Shown piece after piece: positions 45,875 through 56,516 of a stretch of DNA of 64,000 bases (position 1 is the first letter of the stretch; each line of letters starts with the position of its first letter). The stretch covers positions 12,286,501-12,350,500 of the forward strand of contig NC_088347.1 of NCBI RefSeq assembly GCF_036884655.1, in the 5' to 3' direction. The translations under genes and the position numbers were made by a program. The notes beneath the pieces were generated by a model. It saw nothing but the letters and a program-made list of their open reading frames with translations. It made no database searches and was not told the DNA's origin. This DNA is from Musa acuminata AAA Group. Lineage: Eukaryota; Streptophyta; Magnoliopsida; Zingiberales; Musaceae.

Positions 45875-46421
45875 ATAACTCTTTTGGGCTTTTAAGAGAG
45901 TCACTCTATCATTCGTCCTCCCGTGTTTAATTGGATAGACAACAAATATTGGAAAACTCAGATGAGAGATTTCCTGATTTCTTTATATTTCAATATATGG
46001 AATATCATTGAAAATGGCTTTCAAAAGTCTTCTAATCTAATGAATGAATGAAATCATTTGAAGAAGAAAACTTTTTCTTTGAATGCTAGAGATATGAATG
46101 CTCTATTTTGTGCCTTAGACAAATATAAATTTAATCATGTTTCTATTTGTGAAACTACTTTCGATATTTAGCACACTTTTGAAACCACACTTGAAGGCAC
46201 CAGTAGAGTAAAAGATTCTAAGATAAATATTTTGATGTGTGATTTTGAATTATTTTGTATGAAACCATGTGAAACCATTGGAGACATGTACACTCGTTTT
46301 ATGGATGTCATCAATGGTTTAAAAGTACTTAGAAAAAGTTTTTCGAATCTTGAACATGTTAATAAAGTTTTTGATCTCTTTCTAAAAATTAGAATTCGAA
46401 AGTAATGGCAATACAAGAATC
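45875..46421 (+). pseudogene. Copia gag of element D, part 1
   Basis: The start is ATA, with stops throughout. It shows the family text L-N-A-R-D-M-N-A-L-F-C-A-L-D-K-Y and E-G-T-S-R-V-K-D-S-K-I. It breaks after A-I-Q-E-S at 46421, where T inserts; compare the uninterrupted copy at 44299-44317. Confidence 0.82.
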
Positions 46422-47127
46422 TGTTGGGAAGAAACCTGTTAATGCGAAATAATTCTTTTCCCTCTTTGTGTATCAAAATAGGTTTCTCATCAAAATATCA
46501 ACTTGATATCAAAATGCTAATATCAATCAGCACAGCATAAACAATAGAGCAATAAATCAATCACACAGTGAGACCAAATCTTTTTAACGTGGAAAACCCA
46601 ATGTGGGAAAAACCACGGGACCGCAGTCCACCTCAAACTTCCACTATCAATAATAATGATAACAGGTTTACAGTAGATCTTCTCTAGAATAACTAGAGGA
46701 TCAGAATAACATCAAGATCATAGATCTTGGCTCAAGAATAGCATATCTTCATCACATAGGATGGATCTCCTCAAAAGAGAATTCTAGGTCTCACGGAGTA
46801 GATATCGTAGGAAAGTACCTTAGAGAGGGTAAACTGTAGATCAACACCGTTAGGATTGTAGAGTTTGCTACAAAGATTCTCCACATAAAATTTGGGCCGA
46901 AACTGACAACGTTTGGCCACCGATCGTCAAGCAGAAAACTCAGAAACCTAATCTTTCTCTCTCTATTTCTCTCTCTTTGCACGCCGCCGCTGCATGCTCA
47001 CTGTGCACGCTGCACGCTCACTGTGCACCCTGCACTCTCACTCAATTTTGCCCTTTCTCTCTTGATTTCTTTGATTTGGGCTGATGGCCCAAATTTGTCC
47101 AAGCCCACATATGGGCTGGACCCAACA
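46422..47127 (-). repeat. 3' LTR of element T
   Basis: TGTTGGGAAGAAACC to GGCTGGACCCAACA on the plus strand. Its U3 end has TGCACGCTCACTGTGCAC repeats (46983-47040). Confidence 0.95.
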
Positions 47128-47140
47128 ATTCTCCCCCTCC
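47128..47140 (-). promoter_or_regulatory. Polypurine tract of element T
   Basis: The minus strand reads GGAGGGGGAGAAT against the 3' LTR. Confidence 0.9.
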
Positions 47141-47143
47141 AGC

Positions 47144-50100
47144 TCATATGGTGGGCTGTACCAAGCCCGCTCTTCGCCTACATGCTTTAAGCTTCTCCTT
47201 AGGCAAAGACTTTGTCAACATATCTGAACCATTATCATTGGTATGCACCTTTTCCAACTGTAATTCTTTCATCTCAAGCACATCACGAATCTAGTGATAT
47301 CTCACATCAATATGCTTGGATCTAGAATGGTATGTTGAATTCTTGGAGAGGTGAATGGCGCTCTGACTATCACAGTAAATAGTATATACTTCCTGTTTCA
47401 AGCCCAATTCCTGTAGAAACTTTTTCATCCATAAAGTTTCCTTACAGGCTTCAGTAACTGCTATGTATTCTGCTTCTGTGGTTGATAGAGCAACACACTT
47501 CTGTAACTTAGACTGCCAAGAGACTGCTCCTCCTGCAAATGTCATCAAGAATCCTGAAGTGGACTTCCTGGAATCAGTATCACCTGCCATGTCTGCATCT
47601 GTGTAGCCTTCTAACACAGGTTCATCACTGCCAAAACATAAACACAACCTGGAAGTACCTCTTAGATATCTTAATATCCATTTCACTGCTGCCCAATGTT
47701 CCTTTCCAGGATTAGAGAGAAATCGGCTGACAACTCCAACTGCATGAGCTATATCTGGCCTAGTACAAACCATAGCATACATCAAACTGCCTACTGCAGA
47801 TGAGTAAGGCACTTTGGACATTTCTTCTTTTTCTTTCTCACTTGTAGGACATTGTTTCGAACTCAGTTTGAAATGACCTGCAAGTGGAGAACAAATTGCT
47901 TTGGCTTTACTCATATTGAATCTTTCAAGAACCTTTTCAATGTAAGTCTCCTGAGATAGCCAAATCTTCCTTTTCTTCCTATCACGAAGAATCTTCATGC
48001 CAAGTATTTGTTTCACCGATCCTAAGTCTTTCATGGCAAAAGACTTACTTAGCTCTCTTTTAAGCTTTCCAATTTTTCCAACCAGGCTAACAATCAGCAT
48101 ATCATCAACATATAGCAGTAAAATGATAAAATCATCATCTGAAAATTTCTTCATAAACACACAATGATCAGATGTGGTTCTATCATACCCTTGGCTCATC
48201 ATAAAGGAATCAAACTTCTTGTACCACTGTCTAGGTGCCTGTTTGAGTCCATATAAGCTTTTCCTAAGCTTACATACCAGATTTTCTTTTCCCTTGACTT
48301 TGAAACCTTCTGGTTGCTCCATGTAAATTTCTTCTTCTAAGTCACCATGAAGAAATGCTGTTTTTACATCAAGTTGCTCAACTTCTAAATTCAAGCGGGC
48401 AGCCAAACCAAGAACAACTCGGATAGAGGACATTTTTACAACCGGAGAAAATATTTCTTCAAAGTCAATACCTTTCTTCTGACTGAATCCTTTCACAACT
48501 AGTCGTGCCTTGTATCTTTGTTGTGAGCTATTATTTTCAGTCTTCAATTTATAAACCCACTTATTCTTGAGAGCTTTCTTCTCTTTCGGCAGCTTTACCA
48601 AGTCATAGGTGTGGTTCTCAAGCAAGGATCTCATCTCTTCTTGCATAGCTTTAACCCACTCACTCTTATTCTCTTGTAGAATAGCTTCTTGGTAAGTTTC
48701 TGGCTCTCCCCCGTCAGTAAGCATAACATACTCATGTGGAGGATATCTGGTAGAGGGTTGTCGCTCTCTAGTGGATCTTCTCAATGAAATCTCAACTGGT
48801 GGTGGAGGTAGCTGTTCAGTTGGTTCATAATCAACTGTAGGTGTATCATCACTAGTATTCTCACCACAATCTTCTTGTTCATCTCCCCCATGATCATCAT
48901 GAACTACAGGTGATGGAACTGGACCGAAACTCCAAGGAATATAAACAGAGGTTTCTGGCTTCTCAACATTATCACCATCATCAAACAATTGGTCTTCACG
49001 AAACACAACATCTCTGCTTCTAATAATCTTCTTGTTCACTGGATCCCATAATCTGTACCCAAACTCTTCATGACCATATCCCAAGAAGATACATGCTTTT
49101 GCCTTATTATCAAGCTTGGACCTCTCATCTTTGGGAATATGAACAAATGCTTTACACCCAAAGACTCTCAAATGATTATAAGATATATCTTTTCCTCTCC
49201 ATACTCTCTCTGGAACATCACCTTGCAGAGGAACTGATGGAGAAAGATTTATCAGGTCAACTGTAGTTCTCATAGCCTCCCCCCAAAATGACTTCGGTAA
49301 CTTGGCGTGAGAAAGCATACACCTAATCCTTTCTTCAATGGTTCTGTTCATCCTTTCTGCCACACCGTTCTGCTGAGGAGTTTTAGGAACTGTTTTCTCA
49401 AGCCTGATACCATGGAACCTGCAATAATTCTCAAAAGGACCCCTGTACTCGCCACCATTATCTGATCGAACACACTTTAGCTTTCTATCATTTTCTCTTT
49501 CAACATTGACATGAAACTCCTTGAAAGCATCGAGTACCTGGTCTTTAGATTTCAAAGCAAAAGCCCACGCTTTTCTAGAATGGTCATCAATAAAAGTAAC
49601 AAAATAAAGAGCACCTCCAAGAGTTCTAGTTTGCATAGTACAGACATCAGTATGAACTAAATCAATAACATCAGATCTTCTAGATGATGGATATGTCTGA
49701 AATGCAACTCTATGTGTTTTTCCAGCTAAGCAATGATCACAAGATTTAAGAGATGTACCTTGCAACTCTGGTAAGAACTGCTTTCTAGCAAGAGTTTGAA
49801 GTCCCTTCTCGCTGATATGTCCAAGCCTCTTATGCCAAAGATCTATACTTTCACCTTTTCGAATTGCATTAATCTCTCCTTTGTGTAGCTTAGCTTCCAT
49901 GACATAAAAAGAGTTAATCTTCTTTCCTTTTGCCACAATTAGAGAACCTTTAGTGAGTTTCCATTTACTTTCACCAAAATAATGTGCAAAGCCCTCATCA
50001 TCAAGTCTACCTGTAGATATCAAGTTAAGACGAATATCTGGAACATGCCTTACATCTTTGAGTATTAATTTGCTCCCAATACTGGTCTCCAAGCAAATAT

Positions 50101-51085
50101 CTCCAATACCCACAATCTTAGATGTACCATTGTTTCCCATTCTAACATTACCAAAATCACCAACAGTGTAAGATCTAAAGAAATCACCATGAGAAGTAAC
50201 ATGAAATGAAGCACCAGAGTCAATTACCCAGTTACTGTCCTGAGCTACAAGACTGACACAACCTTCATCACAAACAATAGTGATATTACCTTCAGCAGCA
50301 ACTGTATTGGTCTCTTTTTCATTTTTCTTCATTTCATTCTGTTCTCGCTTCCAAAACCTACACTCTTTCTTCATGTGACCTGGCCTATTACAGTGAAAAC
50401 ATTTGATATCTCTTCTAGACTTGGATCTTCCTCTATAACCATATGGATTTCTGCTATGACTTCTTCCACGTCTTTCTTGTTTTTCAGTAACAAATGCACT
50501 AGAAGAAGATTCACCCTGTTCTTTCCTTCTTGCATCTTCATTTAGCAAACTATCTTTAACCATATCTATGGTTAGAGTCCCCTCTAGCGTGGAGTTACAA
50601 ATAGTCACCACATACATTTCCCAACTTTCTGGTAAAGAGCTGAGAAGTAATAATCCCTGCATCTCATCATCTATATTCATTTTCATAGCAACCAACTTGT
50701 TTGCAAGACTCTGAAATAGGTTTATGTGCTCAACAATGTTACCGCCATCTTTATATTTCAAATTTACAAGCCTTCTGAGGAGAGAAATTCTATTTCCCAC
50801 TGTCTTTTTCGCAAAAAAGTTTTCTAACCTTTGCCATACAACATCAGCTCTGGTTTCATCTGAAATATGCTCATGCAAGTTTATATCCATCCATCTTCTA
50901 ATATAGGCAATAGCTTTTCTATGTTGAACTTCCCATTCTTCATCGTCCATAATAGAAGGTTTATCTTTAACCTTGATAGGCTTATACAAATCTTTGCAAT
51001 AGAGCAAATCTTCCATCAGACGCCTCCAAGTGGAATAATTTAATGAGTTCAATTTAATCATACCTTCTGACTCCATTTCAATCAC
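47144..51085 (-). pseudogene. Copia gag-pol polyprotein of element T (one nonsense codon near C-terminus)
   Basis: A single 1264-codon frame (51085 to 47291) encodes everything. Gag covers about residues 1-260 with a CCHC knuckle at 229-242 (C-F-H-C-N-R-P-G-H-M-K-K-E-C). Protease D-S-G is at 289-291. Integrase has an HHCC finger (H418, H423, C449, C452) and catalytic D480, D542 and E577. RT contains K-A-R-L-V-V-K-G-F-S-Q, Q-L-D-V-K-T-A-F-L-H-G and Y-V-D-D-M-L-I-V. RNase H contains Y-T-D-A-D-M-A-G-D and S-T-T-E-A-E-Y-I-A. A TAG after H-I-D-V-R-Y-H sits where Trp is usual; the frame then continues about 48 codons to a TGA at 47144, through the family tail (D-M-L-T-K-S-L-P). All catalytic residues are upstream of the TAG, so the protein may retain activity. 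Confidence 0.93.
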
Positions 51086-51114
51086 ACAAGAAAACTAGGA
51101 CCAAACAACCTGAT

Positions 51115-51126
51115 GCTCTGATACCA
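51115..51126 (-). promoter_or_regulatory. Primer-binding site of element T
   Basis: The minus strand reads TGGTATCAGAGC two bases inside the 5' LTR. Confidence 0.93.
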
Positions 51127-51128
51127 TT

Positions 51129-51831
51129 TGTTGGGAAGAAACCTGTTAATGCGGAATAATTCTTTTCCCTCTTTGTGTATCAAAATAGGTTCCTCATCAA
51201 AATATCAACTTGATATCAAAATGCTAATATCAATTAGCACAGCATAAACAATAGAGCAATAAATCAATCACACAGTGAGACCAAATCTTTTTAACGTGGA
51301 AAACCCAATGTGGGAAAAACCACGGGACCGTAGTCCACCTCAAACTTCCACTATCAATAATAATGATAACAGGTTTACAGTAGATCTTCTCTAGAATAAC
51401 TAGAGGATCAGAATAACATCAAGATCATAGATCTTGACTCAAGAATAGCATATCTTCATCACATAGGATGGATCTCCTCAAAAGAGAATTCTAGGTCTCA
51501 CGGAGTAGATATCATAGGAAAGTACCTTAGAGAGGGTAAATTGTAGATCAACACCGTTAGGATTGTAGAGTTTGCTGCAAGGATTCTCCACATAAAATTT
51601 GGGCCGAAACTGGCAACGTTTGGCCACCGATCGTCAAGCAGAAAACTCAGAAACCTAATCTTTCTCTCTCTATTTCTCTCTCTCTGCACGCCGCTGCATG
51701 CTCACTGTGCACGCTGCACGCTCACTGTGCACCCTGCACTCTCACTCAATTTTTCCCTTTCTCTCTTGATTTCTTTGATTTGGGCTGATGGCCCAAATTT
51801 GTCCAAGCCCACATATGGGCTGGACCCAACA
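51129..51831 (-). repeat. 5' LTR of element T
   Basis: 703 bp, nearly identical to 46422-47127. Relative to it there is a 3-bp deletion in the GCCGCCGCTG word. Confidence 0.95.
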
Positions 51832-51836
51832 AAATC

Positions 51837-52364
51837 AAAGGAGTTGAACCATTTTCCGATTGTAGAACTAATTGGGTCCTTGATGACATATGAAATGACT
51901 TGTGTTGAACATAATGAATATGAGGACTACCTTCCAAAGAACAGGAAAGATTTGAACCATTTTCCGATTGTAGAACTAATTGGGTCCTTGATGACATATG
52001 AAATGACTTGTGTTGAACATAATGAATATGAGGACTACCTTCCAAAGAACAGGAAAGATTTGACACTTCGAACAATAGAATATCACTTGAGTGATGACTC
52101 AAGTGATGATAATGATAACTTTAAACTGCTCACAATAAAGCTTAAAAAGTTCGTAAAACAAGAATAAAAAAGTAAAAATGAACTTAAAAAGAAGAAGCTA
52201 CAAAAGAAGAAGAAAACACTCAAGGTGTCTTGGGACGAATGAAGTTCATCTGAAGATGAAGAACAAACCAACAAAGGCAAGGTGGCAAACTATACATTAA
52301 CAGCTCTCGACAATGAGGCAAATGACTCACCTGAAACCCCCTTAGTTTGTTTTGAAATTACTTG
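51837..52364 (+). pseudogene. Copia gag of element D, part 2, with 108-bp in-frame duplication
   Basis: It continues K-E-L-N-H-F-P-I-V-E-L-I-G-S-L-M-T-Y-E-M. A 108-bp unit (36 codons; starts 51844 and 51952) is duplicated in frame. Then come the acidic serine region (D-D-S-S-D-D-N-D) and K-L-K-K-F-V-K-Q-E, a stop, a lysine-rich stretch and S-S-S-E-D-E-E-Q, ending C-F-E-I-T-stop. The zinc knuckle is missing, as in C. Confidence 0.85.
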
Positions 52365-52614
52365 ATTCTTTTCATGAGTTATTTTTAAATTAGTTTGTAA
52401 AAATTAAATAAAAGGGGAACATGATTTTCTTTCTAGTGTTTTTAAAAAATTAAAAAAATTGATTATGACAATTACATGTTAACTCCTAGCACTAAGCATG
52501 AAAAGTTAGATTCACTTAAAAAGAAAAATGTATTACTATAACAAACAAAATAATTTTGATTAAAAATGCTACATGTTTAATGAAATCATGCTTGATAATT
52601 TAATGATGCATAAT
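52365..52614 (+). other. AT-rich interior of element D
   Basis: No coding features; it is contiguous with 62090 once F is removed. The F target duplication GATAT is at 52615-52619. Confidence 0.6.
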
Positions 52615-53735
52615 GATATTGTTGAATCTCGGGTTTTGATGATGAAGTCAATTGTCATTTGTTATCTAATCTATGTGTTGAGATAAGTGTGCAGGATTAA
52701 CTACGATAAGAGTAAGACAAGCAGCAGGAGTTGCCCCGGAGTCAAGATCAGGATCACGTTGGGAGTTCGAGAGTTCGACGGAAGTTCGGACGGTCGTCGG
52801 AGGTTCAGAGAGAACAGATCCGAGAAGTCCAGAAGCTTGCCAAGCTAAGCTCGTCGGAACTCGCCAAGTGGATCGTCGCAAAGTCCAAGAGTATGCCGGA
52901 TGTCCGCAGAAGGATCACCGAGGGTTATCGGTTGATCGACGGAAGTTTGCCGGAAACTCGCCGGAAGAAGCGATTGACGCATCGGAGCAAAGCTGCAGAA
53001 GTTGTCTTAGAGTTAATCGTAGTTAGCACGATGATTAAGCATGAAAATGGGAGGTGATCCCATTAGCTTAATCTTGGGGCAATTGGGCCCCTGAAAAGAT
53101 TCAAAGTGGGCCGAATGGAGTGAACCATTCGGACCCAGATTGCACCAGGAGGTGCAACCGCCCCAGCCAGGAGGTGCAACCGCTTGGGCTGTGGGGTTGG
53201 GAGGTGCAACCGCCCCAGCCAGGAGGTGCAACCGCCTGGGCTGTGGGGTTGGGAGGTGCAACCGCCCCAGCCAAGAGGTTGCACCGCCAGAGCTCAAGTT
53301 TCGAGCTCTGCCAGGCGATGCAACCACCGAGCTCAGTCTTCGAGCTCTGGCAGAGAGGTGCATCAGCCTGAGCTAAGTCTCGAGCTCTGCCAGGTGATGC
53401 ATTCACCAAGCTCAGTCTTCGAGCTCTGGCAGAGAGGTGCATCAGCCTGAGCTCAGTTTGGAGCTCTCCCAGGTGATGCAACCACCGAGCTCAGATTTCG
53501 AGCTCTGCCAGGTGATGCAACCACCAAGCTCAGTCTTCGAGCTCTGCCAGGTGATGCAACCATCGAGCTCAGTCTTCGAGCTCTGGCAGAGAAGAGCAAT
53601 CGGCTGAGCTCAGTCTTCGAGCTCTGCCAGGCGGTGCCACCTCTCCAGTTGAGAGGTGCAACCGCCTGATCCCAGAATTCTGGGATTTGATCGATTTGAT
53701 CGTTTTGAGCTCGAAGTTTGAATTGGGTTGGGGCC

Positions 53736-53743
53736 TATAAATA
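53736..53743 (+). promoter_or_regulatory. TATA box of F 5' LTR
   Basis: TATAAATA in GGGGCCTATAAATACCCCA, matched at 60938-60945. Confidence 0.75.
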
Positions 53744-54462
53744 CCCCACCCATTCAGCACTGAAAAGATACAGACCAATACCGAAATCTTGATCTTTTCT
53801 GTGATTCTAAGAGCTCAAAAGTGTTGTAAAGCCTTTAAGTCTCCTCCTTCTGTTCTTCAAGTTTTCAATTGTAAAGTGAGGAGAGAAAGGTCTGTAAAGG
53901 TTGTCTCCTAAGCCTGTCAAAAGGAGAGAAATTGTAAGAGGGAAGTTTGGCCTTCGCCCATTGAAGGAAGGCACCTAGTTGACGTCGGCAACCTCATCGG
54001 TGGAGGAAGCCAAAAGTGGAGTAGGTCAAGGCTGACCGAACCACTCTAAATCTCTGGTTTGCGTTTATTTTCGAGCACTTTATCATTACTGCAAACCTCC
54101 CTCATCACTACTGCTCTCTGCGCTTTCACGAACAAATTCTAAGTGCTGTTCTTCCAAATCTGCACTCAGACGTAAACTCGTATTTTCATACAGTACAGTT
54201 TACGTTTACGTTTGATTCTGCAGAACTGTTTTTCGTGCTTTTACGAACGAGCCTTTTTTGCAGTTTACGCTTACATTTTAATCCTATTAATAACTGCAAT
54301 CTGTCCTCTGTGATTTTACGAACGAGTTTCAACATTTAGACGCAAAACTGCATTCAGACGTAAATCGGCTTTCCTCGCTTAATCGTCAGATTTCAGTTCA
54401 CGTTTACATCTTGATTTCAACTGCATACTGCCTTCTGCGAGTATACAAACGAGTTTCAAAGT

Positions 54463-54750
54463 TTAGACGTAAATCTGCGTTTAGACGTAAATCTGCGTTT
54501 AGACGTAAAACTGCGTTTAGACGTAAATCTGCGTTTAGACGTAAAACTGCGTTTAGACGTAAAACTGCGTTTAGACGTAAAACTGCGTTTAGACGTAAAT
54601 CTACGTTTAGACGTAAATCTGCGTTTAGACGTAAATCTGCATTTAGACGTAAATCTGAGTTTAGACGCAAAACTGCGCTTAGACGCAAAACTGCGCTTAG
54701 ACGCAAAACTGCGCTTAATCGCAATCTGCACTTAGACGCAAACTGCACCT
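54463..54750 (+). repeat. 18-bp tandem repeat array in F 5' LTR
   Basis: About 16 head-to-tail copies of GTTTAGACGTAAATCTGC with A/T and G/C variants; later copies shift to CTTAGACGCAAAACTGCG. Because 18 is a multiple of three, it is open on both strands as six-residue repeat peptides, which I do not consider genes. The same array is at 61670-61952. Confidence 0.92.
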
Positions 54751-54884
54751 AGATACAAACTGCGAATTTGCTTTTGCATCATAATAGTTTTTGAACGAAC
54801 GCAGCTTTTGGTTTTTAAATTAATATAAGATTTCCGCTGCACTAATTCACCCCCCCCCCTCTTAGTGCTCTCGATCCTAACAAT

Positions 54885-54896
54885 TGGTATCAGAGC
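54885..54896 (+). promoter_or_regulatory. Primer-binding site of element F
   Basis: TGGTATCAGAGC two bases after the 5' LTR. Confidence 0.93.
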
Positions 54897-54932
54897 AAGG
54901 TTAACTCTCTAAAGGATTAAAACCCAAGAGAG

Positions 54933-56516
54933 ATGGCATACGCCGGAAACCAAGAGGGGCATTCGATTACACGTCCACCCATGTTCAGTGGAACGGACTA
55001 CACTTACTGGAAGACCCGAATGAGGATCTTTCTTATTTCTATGGATTTTGAACTGTGGAACCTTGTTGAAAATGGATTTTCAAAATCTTCTCTTCCAATG
55101 ATCGATTGGAACGATTTGGAGAAGAAGGCTTTCGCTCTTAATGCAAAGGCTATGAATGCCTTATTTTGCGCACTTGATAAAAACGAGTTTAATCGTGTTT
55201 CAACTTGCGAAACTGCTTTTGATATTTGGCACACACTTGAAGTGACCCACGAGGGCACAAGTAGAGTGAAAGAGTCAAAAATCAATCTGTTGCTGCATAC
55301 TTTTGAACTTTTCCGAATGAAACCGAGTGAAACCATTGGCGACATGTTTACCCGTTTCACGGATGTCGTCAACGGTCTAAAAGGACTCGGAAAGAGTTTT
55401 TCGGATTTTGAGCTTGTTAATAAGATACTAAGATCCCTTCCTAAGAGTTGGGATCCTAAAGTCACCGCCATTCAAGAGGCAAAAGATCTGCGAAATTTCC
55501 CTCTTGAAGAACTAATCGGGTCATTAATGACCTACGAAATGACTTGCAAAGCTCATGAAGAGCAAGAAGACATCCTTCCAAAGAACAGGAAGGATATGGC
55601 ACTTAAAACTTCTGAATGCCACTTGAGAGAAAACTCAAGTGATGAGGACTGTGATGACGACTTGGCACTTTTGACAAGAAAGTTTAAAAAATTCTTCAAA
55701 AGAAACAAGTTTAAAAACGATGTGAAAAATAAACTTGAACCTAAGAAGGACCAAGTGATCTGCTATGAATGTAAAAAGCCAGGACATTACAAAAGTGATT
55801 GTCCCCAAGTCAAGAAAAGAACAACAAAGAAGAAGGCGCTCCAAGCAACATGGGATGACTCGAGCGCATCTGAGGAAGACGAATCCAACACCGAGCAAGT
55901 TGCTCATTACGCCTTTATGGCAATCGAAGAGGAGGTAACGGATTTATTAGATGCTGATTTATCTTTCGATGAATTATTAAATGCCTTCCATGATTTATTT
56001 GATGAATGCAAAGTTATAAATAGAAAATACAAGTTGCTAAAAAAGGTACATGATAATCTTACTTGTGAGTTTGATAAATTAAAAGTCGAACATCATGATA
56101 GTTTAAAGTCATGTATCAAATGTCATGATTTAGAAACTATACAAAAAGAAAACTTGCTACTTAAGGACACCTTGAAGAAATTCGAGGTTGGTAGCAAGTC
56201 ATTAAACATTATCCTTACAAACAAGGGTCATGCTCCCAAAAGAAGTGGGATTGGATTTGTGAGGGGTCCTCACCGAAATCCAACTACCTTTGTAAAAGGC
56301 CCCATCTTACACGTTCATCACCAAACCAAGTGCAACTTTTGTTGCAAATCTGGACACAAGACACATTGTTGTCCATTCAAGAAAATAAGTCCAAACAAAT
56401 TAATTTGGGTTCCTAAAGGAACCATGATAAACTCTATGCAACATGATAGAAAATGTAGATCTATTTATGAGGCACCCAAAAGCAAATGGGTTCCTAAAGA
56501 TCATCCGTTCCTATAA
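54933..56516 (+). CDS. Intact Copia (SIRE-type) Gag of element F
   Basis: A 527-codon frame opens at the first ATG after the PBS (ACCCAAGAGAGATGGC). It should form the virus-like particle that packages the element RNA. A UBN2-type capsid domain occupies about residues 50-210. Acidic and lysine-rich stretches follow, then a first CCHC knuckle at 277-290 (C-Y-E-C-K-K-P-G-H-Y-K-S-D-C), a helical region rich in L/K/E (about 340-430) and a second knuckle at 467-480 (C-N-F-C-C-K-S-G-H-K-T-H-C-C). It ends P-F-L-TAA, where A's gag also stops. No disabling change is seen. Retention of Gag without pol suggests selection in cis or very recent origin. Confidence 0.93.
   Translation: MAYAGNQEGHSITRPPMFSGTDYTYWKTRMRIFLISMDFELWNLVENGFSKSSLPMIDWNDLEKKAFALNAKAMNALFCALDKNEFNRVSTCETAFDIWHTLEVTHEGTSRVKESKINLLLHTFELFRMKPSETIGDMFTRFTDVVNGLKGLGKSFSDFELVNKILRSLPKSWDPKVTAIQEAKDLRNFPLEELIGSLMTYEMTCKAHEEQEDILPKNRKDMALKTSECHLRENSSDEDCDDDLALLTRKFKKFFKRNKFKNDVKNKLEPKKDQVICYECKKPGHYKSDCPQVKKRTTKKKALQATWDDSSASEEDESNTEQVAHYAFMAIEEEVTDLLDADLSFDELLNAFHDLFDECKVINRKYKLLKKVHDNLTCEFDKLKVEHHDSLKSCIKCHDLETIQKENLLLKDTLKKFEVGSKSLNIILTNKGHAPKRSGIGFVRGPHRNPTTFVKGPILHVHHQTKCNFCCKSGHKTHCCPFKKISPNKLIWVPKGTMINSMQHDRKCRSIYEAPKSKWVPKDHPFL

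Larger units (their letters stand above)
42362..46439 (+). repeat. Two ~2.04 kb units in tandem (LTR end + LTR + gag)
   Basis: GGGAAGTATACTTATGAAAAG occurs at 42362 and 44401. Both copies are followed by the same 90 bp, the same junction GGAGGAG/TTGTTGAATC, an LTR, a PBS variant and gag. The shared flank before the LTR argues for tandem duplication of one inserted unit rather than two insertions. The LTRs have diverged substantially, so the event is old. Confidence 0.6.
46422..51831 (-). mobile_element. Element T: near-intact Copia element (Tnt1/Tork-like)
   Basis: LTRs of 706 bp (46422-47127) and 703 bp (51129-51831) run TGTTGGG...CCCAACA. The target duplication is 5 bp with one mismatch (GAATC 46417-46421, AAATC 51832-51836). 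PBS, PPT and a single long polyprotein frame are present. By eye the LTRs differ by about 12 substitutions, 11 of them transitions, and one 3-bp indel, about 1.7%. The uninterrupted target at 44299-44330 confirms the exact insertion point. Confidence 0.96.
52620..54882 (+). repeat. 5' LTR of element F
   Basis: TGTTGAATCTCGG to CGATCCTAACA. U3 holds GGAGGTGCAACCGCC repeats (53145-53290), then GAGCTCAGTCTTCGAGCTCTGSCAG repeats (53290-53680). A TATA box is at 53736-53743. U5 has an 18-bp tandem array (54463-54750) and a C-rich tract before the end. Confidence 0.95.

Noticed and set aside
49000..51000. Host gene candidate for the 1264-codon frame
   Set aside because: Gag, protease, integrase, RT and RNase H occur in Copia order between LTRs with PBS and PPT.
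54463..54750. CRISPR-like array
   Set aside because: Units are contiguous without unique spacers, lie in a plant LTR, and are duplicated with the LTR.
54404..54752. Repeat-peptide frames (FRRKSA and LRLNADL types) on both strands
   Set aside because: They are produced by an 18-bp tandem repeat inside an LTR and are duplicated at 61606-61954. No start context or domain.
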